Source: Xanthoparmelia taractica (taxonomy: Eukaryota > Ascomycota > Lecanoromycetes > Lecanorales > Parmeliaceae). From it: DNA of 61,440 bases. The notes under the pieces were generated by a model. The model was not told the DNA's origin, ran no database searches, and worked only from the letters and a program-made list of their open reading frames with translations. Location of the stretch: NCBI GenBank assembly GCA_033085395.1, contig JANQBS010000232.1, positions 1 through 61,440 of the forward strand, in the 5' to 3' direction. The position numbers and the translations under genes are program-made. This document shows, piece after piece, positions 23,707 through 35,150 of this stretch (positions are counted from its first letter, which is position 1; each line of letters starts with the position of its first letter).

Positions 23707-25880
23707 TTTAATAGCAACGTCTTTTATATTTAGCTATTATTATATGTATTATTTCTATATTAGATATAATATTAGTTCTTTATTAATCTATTACTCGCTA
23801 CTTGCTTATTATTTATAAGTCGATCTTAACGTTATTATTAGTTTTTATTAAAGATCTCCTTATAAAGCCTTTCTTAATTTCTTATTAATTATTCTTCTAT
23901 TCAAGAATTATATTAGTATTATATTAATATTAATTATTATTATTATTAAGACTTTTAATAAAGACTATTATTATCTAAAATCTTCTATAAGTAGTTATTA
24001 TAACTATATTAAGTATTTCTTTATCGCTTAATAACGATCTTATACGCATCGATTATTAAATTTATCGCTTTATAAAAGTAATAAATTAAGTATATCTAAT
24101 AAACGTTTCTTACGAGATGAGACTTATTATTAAATATATCTATCGTTACTACGAACGCTCGAAGTAATCACTATTATCGACTTAAGTAATTATTCTATTA
24201 TCTCGATAATTACGACGCTCTACTTTAATAGAGTTATTATTCTTTTTATCTAGCTAGATTATCGATATATTTATATTTCGATATATTATTAGAATCTTCG
24301 CCGATCGTATTATTAAATATAGAAGTCTTTTATAGCTGAAAGAATATTTTCGCACTTAAGATTCTTTTACTATAAATATCGATAGCATAGATACTATTAG
24401 AGTTATCTTAGCAGAGAAAATTATCTATAATAAATCTATCAAATTAAAGCTAAAATTATAGTCGCGTAGAATAAATAAAGTAGCTATTCGACGTATAATT
24501 AATAAGGTGATTACTGCTATTATAATAGCTTCTCGCTAATTTCTAGCACTATTAGACTTATTAAATTCGCCTAACTCTATCGATTTCGCTAATTCGTCTA
24601 AAGATAATAATATTATTAATGCTACTATCTTAAGATAAAATATTAATAATTTAAGATTTTTCGATTTATATTATAATAAAAAGATAATTAATAACGAAGT
24701 AATAATTAAGTATATTAATAAAGATATCTATCTTAGAGATATCTATCTTTTTCTTAATCGTATTAAGTAGTTCGTATCTATTAAAGAAGCTAATATAATT
24801 CGTAATAATCTATAATTAAGCTTACGAGACACTACTTTTTTATAATAAATTAATACGCTATCTAATATTAAACGTAATATTATTATTTAAAATTTTGATA
24901 TTAATAAGTGAATAAAGCTACTTATTAAACGATTTAAATAATTATTAAATATTATTATTAGTTTACTTCTTCGGGAAATATACTTCTTACGTAACGCTAC
25001 TATTAAGCGCGAGTTAAGAGAATTCGCTTAACGTATATTACGCTCTATTAAGAATTCTAATATTAATAACATCAAGTTATAACTTAACTTAATATATAAT
25101 AATCTTAATCTTAATCTAAGAATATATATGTAGCGTCTTATAGACACCTTTACTATTAATTTCTTTCTTACTAAGCTTAATAATCGTAAATATAAATAAT
25201 AAGCCTATATTAATAAGAAGATAGAATAATCTTTATTATATCGATCTAAGAGATCTTATTTTTGTAATAATATATAACGTTTAAATTAGACTAATTAATA
25301 TTCTCGTTAATCTTACGATAATAATAATAATATATTATTTCGATCTATAGGAGATAACTATTAAGATTCACGATCTTTCTATAATAGTAATAATTCTTAT
25401 AATAATAATAGATTACTCTTCTCTTTAAGATTATTTTACTTCTATTAGAATAATATTAATGAATATTAATAGTATTAGTTATATTAATAATAGCGATCTC
25501 AGTTATCTCTATCTATTAAATAATCGCTATAAATTATTAATAAAAATATAAGTTCGTCTCTTAATTAGAAGAACTCTTCGAACTAATATTAAGATTAAAG
25601 AAATAACTTTAATAGAAATTCTTTTCGAAGATTCTTTATTATTAAAGCTTATTATATCAAAGACTAAGAAAATACGCCTTCGAATAATTATAAAAGCTAT
25701 ACTAGTTATATAATTAGAAAGACTTTAAACGATACGAGTATATCTTCTATTAGAAAGCTATTTAAGTTAACGAATAATTTATCTTCTCTGCGAAAGTCTT
25801 TATCGAATTATCTAATAAGAAGTATAAATAGAAAAACTTCGTTGAAGTATATTTTATCACCTCACTCGCTAAATTAATAA
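23707..25880 (+). pseudogene. Leader and gag region of Gypsy C
   Basis: Degraded gag with an Asn-, Tyr- and Ser-rich C-terminal stretch at 25180-25480. A CCHC-like zinc-knuckle relic lies near 25250-25310 (FCNN, then later former Cys and His positions). This nucleic-acid-binding knuckle identifies gag. The start cannot be set. Stops are TAA/TAG. Confidence 0.65.
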
Positions 25881-25885
25881 ACTTA

Positions 25886-28800
25886 TTTTTATATCGATTT
25901 TATAATAAGATCTTTTCTTTAAATAATCGATTATATAAGTATATTCACTTATATAGAAAGTCGTTTGAAGATTATAAAAAGAATTTTATTATTATAGAAG
26001 TATTTAGTTATTTAAAAAGATTATTAGATTATTTATCAAGAATATATCTGTATTAGAATATATCTTTCGTGATTATCGCTTTGCTATTATTAAAATCTTA
26101 TTAATCTATTAAGATCGACTATATAAATATTACTTTGATATCGACTATATTATATCGCTAATCGATCGCGTATTTCTTAATTATATTCTTAGTAAAGAAA
26201 ATCTTTAAATTGAAATTAAGAAGATAATCTTATTAATTAAGATTCGTGAACTAGGCACGAAGAAGCATAATATTTATAAGTACGCTATTATTCTTATATA
26301 TATATTAGGCAATTATAATAAGATCGTATTAATTAATCGTGAAATTTATATCGTTAATAACTTATTTATTAAAGTACTTATTAATATCGATATTATAAAG
26401 TTAGAGAATATTATTATCGAAACTAATAAGAATCTTATTATTATTAACTCGTATAACTCTCTTTAAGTATTAATATTTATAATTACTAAGAATTTAAGAA
26501 CTAATATTATTATTATTAACAAGACGCGTTAAATAATATCTACGTATTCTTTTATAACGATACTTATCGAAGCTACTTGCCTATCTAAAGATCGAGATCT
26601 ATTATTCAAATTATCTTAGCTCGATACTCTTATTCTATCTACTTATATTATTAATTACACTCTCTCTAAAATTATAATACGTAATAACTCAAATCTCTCT
26701 ATTATTCTTATTAGACGTATTTATCTAAATAAAGTACTTAAATATAAAGTAGAAAAATACTTCTTAATCGCTACAAAGTATATTATTATAATAGATAAGT
26801 CTCTCAAACGAGAAATATCTTAGATTAAATAAGACTTTCGAGCTACTTTAAGAATAACTATCGCTTTTAGTACTAGCACTAATTTTATTAAAAATAAGAT
26901 ACTTTATTATATTAATACTTCGATCTATAATAACTTCGTAGTAGTATATATTATATTTAATATTATCGAAGACTTTCTTAGTCTATAAAAAGATATCGAT
27001 AATATTATTAATATGTTAGAAGATTAATAAATAAAGATACTTTTTATAAAGAATTGAAAGAATATCTACAAAGTAGATTAAGCACGCGTTTATTCTATAA
27101 GCGTACGAGATAAGAAAGTTATTAATAAAGTCTTTAATAAATTTTATAAATAAGATCGCATAAAATAAACTATTATTATTATATTATTCTCTTTTTTCTA
27201 TTTTATAATATAGAAGTTAACTCTAGGCGAATTTAAAGATCATATAATCGTTAATATTAGAGCACTTAATAGAATTACTATATTAAATATTTATCCCATT
27301 TCTTCTCAAGCTAAGATTCTTACTCTAATTAGATATACTATATATATCTTTATTATAGACGCTACTATATTCTTCTATTAATAATAAGTGAAGCGCTATT
27401 ATCGCTATCGTTTTATCGTTTTATCTCATCGCGATTAAGAGATCTTTAAAGTCTTAATTATAAGATATAAAGACTTATCTACGTACGTGTAACGAATAAT
27501 TAATCGTATTCTTCGCCTATTTTACAGCTTCTATCAAGTATACATTAACGATATTATTATATTCTCTATCTCTTTAAAAGAATATATTAAATATTTTAAA
27601 TAAGTCTTTTAAGTATTATTAGAGATAAATATTTATTTAATACTTAATAAGATCTTTCTTAAATATTTATTTATATAATTACTCGATTAGCGCGTCTACG
27701 CTCTAAGTCTAATTACGATAATAGATAAGCTAATAATTATACGTAATTTAAAATTCTCGCGCACTCTGATTACCCTAAAGCGCTATCTTAATATAATAAG
27801 CTATCTTAAGTAATATATATCGTATTATTTAATTATTATTAAATCGCTTCAAGAGCGTAAGATATTATTTAATCGTAATTATAAGAGTATTATAGAAAGT
27901 ACTCGCAAGTCTAAAGTCGATAGATTATATATTTAAACGTTTATTCTCAAGAAGCTTAATGCTTATTATTAACTTTAAGAAATCTTCGTATCTTCGATTA
28001 TACTATATTATTATAATTTAATTAGATAATTATATATTAATCTCGATGCTAGTAAGAAATTCGAATTTGAAATATATATCTATTATATTAAAATAGATAA
28101 TTTAACTCTATTAAAGGCTTTCAAGAATTCTATTATAAAGTTAATCGTATTCTCTTTAATTAATTTATTTACTTTATTTTTCTTATAAAAGACTTTTACG
28201 ACTATTAAAGTATTTAAGCGAAAGTTTATATAATTAATTCTTTTTTTTTAATAGATAGCTTAGGTTAATAGAGACTCGCTATTAATTAATCGAACTTAAA
28301 ATAATTAAAATCGTTTAAGTGATTAAGAAAATACGCTATCTAATCGAAGTGTTAGTTAATATTATTATTATTTATATTAATTACTTTATTACTATTAATA
28401 TTATGCGCTAGATTAATATAAATACTATTTTTATAGAAAAGCTTAACCTTCGCCTTATTAAGGCGTTAAAGTATTTATAATAATTTCGCATCGAGCTTAG
28501 ATATAAGTCTAATAAAGTTAATATTATATTTAATACTTTATCTTAATTAATAAATCGCTCGTATTAATCTAAGACTAATAAGTTTATTTAAATAATATCG
28601 ATTCTTTTTCGATTAGCTTAATTATAATAAGCGAAGTCTTTCGCGAATAATTTTAGAAAGATTATTAGAACGAGTTTAGATAAAGTAGAATTATAGCTAT
28701 AGTGAAGTTAAATCTTAATCTCGAATCGAAGAATATAGCTAGACTAATATATAAATTAATTAAGAATCTACTTTACTTCGATAATGTCGAGCGAAGATTA

Positions 28801-30360
28801 CGATTATACTTACTTATTAAGAATCTTAAATAGAAAATATTCAAATTAATATATAACGAGATAAGATATTCTAATTATATTTATATTTATAAGAAGCTTA
28901 TTAATAGCCTCTATATCTTTAATATAACTATTAAATTATATAAATATCTACGTTACTATTCTTACTATCAACTATATTAGACTTCGCGATATATATCGTA
29001 CGAATTGCTATAACTTATCTACACGCCTAGTAGATTATTTTATATTATTACGATTAATTTTATTCTAATTTTATTAAAGACTTTAAATTAAAAAAGACTA
29101 CGCTATATTAATTATTAATAAATTTAATAAAATTATTATCTTCGTGTTAGACTACATTAAATAAGACGATTAATAATAAATATATCGCTTATTATCTCGT
29201 CTGCTACTACTTAATTAAGATATTTTATAGATCGTTATCTTCGATCGCGATCGTCGCTTTATTAAAGAGATATAATAATAAATTCTAAAGAAGCTTAAGA
29301 TCGATTTTTTATATTCTATTATATAATATTCTTAGATTAATAATTAATTTAAGAAGTTTAATAAGATAGCTAAGATCGCGCTATAATACTTTATTCTTAT
29401 AGTAACGAAATAATTATTAATACTATTATAAATATCTTCCACACTTAATAATTTAATTAAGTATAGCTTAACTTATCTCGCTTCTACGAAAGTACTCTAT
29501 AACTTTAAAATCAAAGAATTATTAAATCTATTAAATATTAATGATCTTGATCTTAATAATCTTACTAAAGTAACTTTATAAGATATTACTATATCTACTA
29601 TTAGCACTTATTAAGAATCTTCTTTATTAACACTTGCTACGCTAGTATCGTTTACTTTATAAGCATCGTTTACTTCGCAAGCATCGCTTACTTCGCAAGT
29701 ATCGCTTATTCTATAAGTATCGTCGAAGTCTTTCGCAACGAGTATTAATCGTGTTATTATTATAAGGATTTCGCTAAATTCTTTAATAGTAAGCGCGTTT
29801 TAATAAATTATCGGCTTAAGTATATCGATATATAAAACGTTCTCGTATTCGTATTCCTTAGAATAAAAAAGCACTACGACTCGAAGTATAAGTTAATATT
29901 CTTTAAAATCGGCGACTTTATATATTTACGTCTTTATCGAAATTACGAAATAATTAAAGTATAATCTTGTAAGCTAGAATAATAGTTCGCTAGATTATTT
30001 AAGATATTAGAACATATTAATAGACTAGCATATCGACTTAAGCTATTATCTATTATGAAGATCTATAATATTATATTTATAATATATCTCGAATTAGTTA
30101 TCGTATTAGCTATAGAATCTTATAGACACTAGTCTATTATATTATTATTTATTATAATCGATAACGAGAAAGAATATAAAGTCAAACGTTTTCTTAGGAA
30201 ACGTTAACGCCGATTCAAACGTATTAAGCACGTTACTATATAGTATTTAATCCGCTAAAAGAGATATAATTCGTAGAATAATTAATAAATATTAATATAA
30301 TAGCTAGCTAACGTATTTAAGCTAATTAAGAATTTTAAAAAAGCTTATAATAGCATATTA
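25886..30360 (+). pseudogene. Pol polyprotein of Gypsy C
   Basis: The finger relic (about 25886-25960) reads YRFYNKIF, then LNNRLYKYIHLY. The protease tail near 26340-26420 reads REIYIVNNLFIKVLI. RT shows FIIDATIFFYQ near 27350 and the catalytic box YIND at 27541-27552, so the second catalytic Asp survives while the first is Asn. The integrase core reads FDRDRRFIKEI at 29240-29272. The chromodomain at about 30155-30360 contains YLIR*KRY, with Trp turned to stop. Domain order and chromodomain fit a fungal chromovirus. Stops are RIP-type throughout. Confidence 0.9.
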
Positions 30361-30442
30361 GAACTAACTTAGCACTAAGTATATATATATTTAGCTACGA
30401 TTATTACTATCGAGACGATAGCCTTTATTATTTATAGATAAC

Positions 30443-30630
30443 TATTATAGCTATAACCTTAAGAAAGTCTTTCGTAAACGTCTTCCTAGCTCTTAATTAG
30501 GAGAAGAAGCTGGAAAAGCTACGTCCGTATTAGTATTAGCATGGCTAGACGTGAGTACTTATTCTCCGAGCTCTCCCATAGTTTCTAATTAATCTTCTTT
30601 CACTCAATCAATTAGTACTTGTGCTTATCA
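30443..30630 (+). repeat. 3' LTR of Gypsy C
   Basis: 188 bp. Its first bases TATTATAGCTATAACC correspond to TGTTACAGCTATGACC in the 5' copy, so RIP has hit this LTR harder at its left edge. It ends GCTTATCA and is followed by TAATA. Confidence 0.93.
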
Positions 30631-30635
30631 TAATA

Positions 30636-31560
30636 GAAAGAGATAATCTAATTTCTTTGAGAGAAGTGAGATTTATAAATATATCGATTTATTATTTCGA
30701 GAATTCTAAGCAAAAGGGAAATAAGTTAGAAGAAAGCTTAACGCCTAGAATCTCGTTAGAATAATAAATTGAAACTTTAATAGATCGCGAACTTATTAGG
30801 CCTAATTACTAAGTAGCTAGTCTTTATAGATAAGACTCTTTTTAATAAGTTCACTAACTGAAGGTATCGAGTATACGTTCTTATTAATAAACTAGCTCGA
30901 TATTATACTAATCGAATAAGAAGTCGTTTATAGAGTATTCTTTCGGCGTACATTATCGATGACTATTTATTATATATTAATATTCGTGAGAACTAATTCA
31001 ACGGCGAGATCTTCTATCGATAAATATCTAATAAGCTATTATCTTATTATAACGTCTTTCTAGTCTCTAAAAGCGTAATTATTATAAATAACGTAAGTAG
31101 TTATTATAACGCTCGTATTAAGAAGATGATTTGTAGATTTAGCTATGAGATTCAATATCTCTCACTGTACTCGTCAGACTTTAATCTTATCGAGTTAAGT
31201 TTTAGCGTCTTAAAGATCTAAGTGCGCCGCTATTTTAATAAGATATAGCCGTTATTTGAGGGTTCTTTCGGCGATTTTCTTCGATATGCGATAATTAGAA
31301 GTCGATGTAATCGTTTTACTAGAGAGTATTTTAAATATAATGCTAAGGGCTATATATTTGAGACTAATATTCGAGCACTTCGTGAGCAAATAAATAGAGA
31401 AGATATATAGATAGATTTTAATTAGCTAGCTAGCTATCTATTAGTCCTAAGATCTAATAAATCTATAGCCCCTCGTTAGCGAGATTTAAAAGTCTTTAGA
31501 TCCGCCTTTGAATTGCGTGCGATATTATTAAATAGTTCTCGATCTATTTCAATCTAATAG
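30636..31560 (+). pseudogene. Catalytic (DDE_3-type) part of the D transposase
   Basis: The + strand frame around 31070-31215 reads SVIIINNVSSYYNARIKK, then a tract ending YSSDFNLIELSFSVLK. This is the second half of a Tc1/mariner DDE domain: the canonical MDN has become INN, and 34 residues separate that Asp position from the Glu in NLIE (DD34E). The Asp-to-Asn change alone would abolish catalysis. The transposase would cut at the TA-flanked inverted repeats and paste the element elsewhere. The N-terminus is cut off by Gypsy C. A Glu/Asp/Asn-rich tail follows to about 32000. Confidence 0.85.
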
Positions 31561-32029
31561 ATCCTAGATAAAGAATTTAATATCTTTTTTAGGTCGTTAA
31601 TTATTCAGTCTTAATCTAGTACGATTTTCTACACTTAAATTTATCTTCTTCTTAATCGTTTATTCTAGAAACTATTTATTTATTACGTAAAGAACTCCTA
31701 CAATACGTTCTTTTTCTTATTTCTTGTAATCGCTATAGAACTCGAACGATCTAAGGTGTCTCGCTTAAAGTGTGAAATAGACGATATCGAAGAAGGCGAA
31801 GAAGGTTGAAATAAAGTAGTAGATTAAAATAAAGTAGTAGATTAAAATAAAGTAGATCGAGGCGGAATAGATCACTGCTAATTAGATTACTGATAATACT
31901 AAGGTTATATAGAGGTCGGATTATACGAAGAAGACGGCGAAAAGATTATTGGTTATTGCGACTGAGGAGAGGAATAATATAAAGAATATATAAATTACTA
32001 TACTTATAACTGCGACGAAAATGATTAAT
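31561..32029 (+). pseudogene. Acidic tail of the D transposase frame
   Basis: Continuation of the transposase reading direction with acidic and Gly-rich stretches near 31770-32020. It includes a tandem repeat that encodes a repeated six-residue unit. Whether this belongs to the transposase or to a separate small protein cannot be told because RIP has introduced stops. Confidence 0.45.
31809..31856. repeat. 18-bp tandem repeat, about 2.7 copies
   Basis: Unit AAATAAAGTAGTAGATTA, repeated in register. The length is a multiple of three and codes for NKVVDQ-like repeats with the stop read as Gln, which suggests it expanded while the frame was still coding. Confidence 0.8.
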
Positions 32030-33440
32030 TCTTCTTCTTTCAACTTATTTTATTTATTTTCTCGATTATTCGATTAATTATAGTTATCTTAAACTTCTTT
32101 TTAGGAAACCGAATATATTTATTTATAAAGATCTCTTTTTCGATTCTTTTAGCGCGTACTTTTAGTCGTTTAATATAAGTCTTAAATCTTCGCGAGTTCT
32201 AAGTAACTACGTTATCTTTATTAATTTAAATATTGTATAGCGAGATAGGAGACCTTTCGAGAGAGACGTTAGTATTATCGTTAGCTATAGTCTTACTTTA
32301 AAGAAGTTATTCCTCATAAGCGATATTATAGTACTTTTCAGCGAAATCCACGAAGTAAAACTCGTTTCGATTGGTGCAGTGATTATCTCTATACTATTAT
32401 CGATTTACTATAGCCTTATCGAAGTTTTTAGTTATTTATAAGGTCTTCGCTCGAATTCGTGTCTAATTAAGACGTCTATTCGTCGTAATAAATCTTCTTC
32501 TTAGCTGAGAAATCGTTTCTTCGATAAGATCTAATAAGAGGATCTTATGCGATCGTTTTAATCGACTCTTCGAGATTATTATTAAGATCTTAATTTTAAC
32601 TATAAGATTAGATATTCGTAATTAAGCTATCTTAATAGTAAGTATAGTTAAGATCTTATCTTATTTAGACTCTGAAAAGTTATCGATTAATTATTGTTTA
32701 CGCGTTGCTTCGGCGTAATTAATCTTAATAGAAATTATTCGATTAATAATCTCTCAGCCTTTACGAAGATTATCTCGTTTATTAATTTTCTTAGTTAGTC
32801 TCTCTTCGAACTTCTATATATTAAATATATTGATTATTATTCTCTTAAGTGATATGAATTACTAAAGCTTCTTATTAACGCGTAGAGCGACTGAAATAGT
32901 AAGTATAGAATTAGCTATTTAATCTTCGAGCTCTATAACTTCTATTTCTAATGTAGAGAATTCTTTATTAGCTTAACGCTTACGCTATTCTCGCTCCTCG
33001 CGACGACGTTATAAAGTCTCTTCTTTATTAAATTAAGCGACTTTCGCCTCTTATTTTTCTTATTTTCTCTCTTTACGAGCTTGAGCGCGATTTATAGCGT
33101 TTCTCTATTTATTCTAAGCTATAGCTTATTTAATATAAGCTCGACGTACGATGTGAGTATTATCGTGATCTTAAAGGTTAATAGCTTTTATAGTATTGCG
33201 CCTTAGAGTGATAATAGAAGAAGATTTAGATATAATACGTTCTAAGCGTGCTCGACGCTAACAAGCACGCTTCTCTTTCTATAACCTTACTTCTTTTTAT
33301 TAACGGCGTTCTTCTAAAAGGCGAGTATATTCTTATTACTACTGACGTATTAATTAAGTTCGCTACTTCTCTTCTTAACGCTTTTATAGCTCTCGTAACT
33401 ATCGTTTATTTAATTCGATTTGAGCGAAGACCTCTTTAAC
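32030..33440 (-). pseudogene. Second, convergent gene of transposon D, function unknown
   Basis: On the - strand, about 33190-32870 gives a near-continuous frame rich in Arg, Lys, Glu, Gln and Ala, ending in a Leu/Glu/Ile-rich part. This looks like a long basic coiled coil. The frame continues less clearly to about 32030, close to the end of the transposase, so the genes converge. No domain is recognised. It could be an accessory transposition protein, a DNA-binding subunit or a captured host gene. An open stretch at 33248-33439 on the + strand is antisense. Confidence 0.5.
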
Positions 33441-33624
33441 TCTATTAGAGGCCCTAATAGATACTCTTACAAATACTTCAATAGATTCTTCCTCTTTTAT
33501 ATTAATAACAGTAGAGAATTTTTTTTATTTGCGACGGTTAACTACTATAGCTAAAATCGCTACTTTAAGATATAGACGCTAATGAATATATAGAAGCCTT
33601 AAAAAAAGAATAATTAAGGTGTGA

Positions 33625-33729
33625 GAGGTCTTGTTGAGGAGGATTGAAGAGAAATATCTCGATTTGAGTGGCAAAAACACAAAATTCTCAATTTTCTCTG
33701 CCAAGGATTCTCAAGCTTTCTGCACACGC
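33625..33729 (-). repeat. Right terminal inverted repeat of D
   Basis: Inverted match to 23081-23185, ending CACACGC before the TA at 33730-33731. RIP-poor like its partner, with the RIP-poor state continuing into Copia E to about 33850. Confidence 0.9.
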
Positions 33730-33731
33730 TA

Positions 33732-35150
33732 AAACCCGGCTCACCAGTGTTATCAACTTTATCAATCTCAAGGACTTTAAGCCCTAATCATAGCGGCTAA
33801 AGAAATCAAGATCTCGGTCTTCTAAAGTCGTCTCGATAACATCGATAAGCTTGAAAACACCTTCAACTATCAAATATAAAGGTAATAGTTTAAGAATAAG
33901 TTGAAGCTCTTAGATATCTAACGATATATCGCTAAGAACTTTATGACCTTAGTTATTATTAACGGCGATATTATTATCACTAAGAAAATTAAGACGTGAG
34001 AGTAAGCTTATAATAAGATCTACATTATACTCAAATCTCGCTATAAGCGAAACGCCCGCTCTATAATTAAGAATAAAATCAACGCTAAAGATATCTAAAC
34101 GACTTTTAAGAAGTTTAAATCTCGAGACTTAGATATTCTTAACTCTATCTTAAAAAAAAAAAATATTACTCTCGCGAGATGCGATAATAATTCTTAAAAT
34201 TATATTAATAAGTTTATAAAGGTGCTGAAAGAGTTTAATACTCTATTCTTTAAGCTTTATTTTAATAAGAATTAAAAAATCTATCGCTTTTACTCGAGCT
34301 TAGATTTAGTTTATAACTTATATTACGAGTAATATAATTAAATCTATAATGCTTTCGATAATAATAGCGAGTTGAAATTTAATCTAAACTATACTATTAC
34401 GAGATTTATTAATATTATTACGAATCTTATAAGCTCTATTATTATCGTCGAAATATAGATATTAATCGCGTTAATTAATAATACTTTTGCGTATACTTTA
34501 TAAAGTATAATTATCTTAATCGCTATTACGGGTCGGAAAGGTGTGGTATCTATTGAACATAGTCGTTTTTAACTTTTTTTTAACTTCTTTTAAAAAATTA
34601 TATCTTTTTAATCTATTTATAGAATTTTATAATTACATAAGCGTTCGCTTAAGCTTTTTACGTATTTTTAGAATATAAAACAATATTACGTAATATATTT
34701 ATTAAAAACCCAATGGGAGTATGGGATATCCTATACCTTTCGGTATAGTATTCGAAAAACTGGTCCCATACCATCAAATATACCACACCTTTCCGACCCG
34801 TAATCGTTATCGAAGATTACTTCGAAAATAAGATTTAATTGAGAGCTTATATCGATAACTCTCGTATTTATACTCAAATCTATAAATATTATAATCACTA
34901 TAAAAAGAACTAGCATAACGCTTTCGAGTACGTTACTCTATATCTTTATCTAAAGTCTAAAGATAATAATAATAAAGAGAGTAATAAATATAATCGAGGC
35001 GATTATAGTAATCGTAAAGATCGTAATAATTATAAAGAAAAGAATTTCTTAAGTAAAGATAATAAGAATAAGAATAAGAACAATTCTTCTTAAAAGTCTA
35101 TTATCGAAGCCACTGCTACTATAATATATATCGAATTATCGATAATGTAT
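33732..35150 (+). pseudogene. 3' gag of Copia E, with a nested MITE
   Basis: Gag resumes after D. About 34190-34500 gives a + strand frame with an ITLARCDNNS tract and many Tyr, Phe and Asn residues, typical of a fungal Copia gag. It is broken by the miniature element at 34529-34800. After it, 34870-34930 has a knuckle-like YKYYNHYKKNQH tract with former Cys now Tyr, then an Asn/Lys-rich tail to about 35095. The open stretch 34731-34916 on the - strand crosses the element boundary and is spurious. Confidence 0.75.
34529..34800. mobile_element. 272-bp TA-flanked miniature inverted-repeat element (MITE)
   Basis: Ends CGGGTCGGAAAGGTGTGGTA and its reverse complement, about 20 bp perfect, flanked by TA at 34527-34528 and 34801-34802. 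Its left 74 bp match the reverse complement of 1-74. An inner near-palindrome (about 34712-34760) contains GGGATATCC, also present in the copy starting at 61134. No coding capacity. TA duplications suggest mobilisation by a Tc1/mariner transposase, but its ends differ from those of D. Confidence 0.88.

Larger units (their letters stand above)
23519..30630 (+). mobile_element. Ty3/Gypsy LTR retrotransposon C
   Basis: 7112 bp, with LTRs at 23519-23706 and 30443-30630 and identical target duplications TAATA (23514-23518 and 30631-30635). Order on the + strand: leader, gag with a zinc-knuckle relic (about 25250-25310), C2H2-like finger (about 25886-25960), protease (about 26260-26480), RT (about 27070-28000), RNase H, integrase (core near 29240) and chromodomain (about 30155-30360). 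It is nested in transposon D, which is nested in Copia E, so it is the youngest of these three. RIP-type stops fill every frame. Confidence 0.95.
23081..33729 (+). mobile_element. Tc1/mariner-type DNA transposon D, interrupted by Gypsy C
   Basis: Long terminal inverted repeats of about 105 bp (23081-23185 and 33625-33729) start with GCGTGTG and are flanked by TA at 23079-23080 and 33730-33731. Without C (7112 bp plus the 5-bp duplication) the element is about 3.53 kb. A DD34E transposase reads on the + strand from the left repeat to about 31560. A second coding stretch reads on the - strand from about 33440 to 32030, so the two genes converge. Differences between the repeats are mostly C/T changes, as RIP predicts. 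It lies inside Copia E gag. Confidence 0.9.

Noticed and set aside
29640..29720. Short tandem repeat resembling a CRISPR-like array (ATCGTTTACTTCGCAAG units)
   Set aside because: Only about four imperfect units of roughly 18-24 bp with no unique spacers. It lies in coding sequence of Gypsy C and looks like a simple tandem duplication.
34731..34916. 61-residue open stretch on the - strand
   Set aside because: It spans the right end of the MITE and flanking Copia gag.
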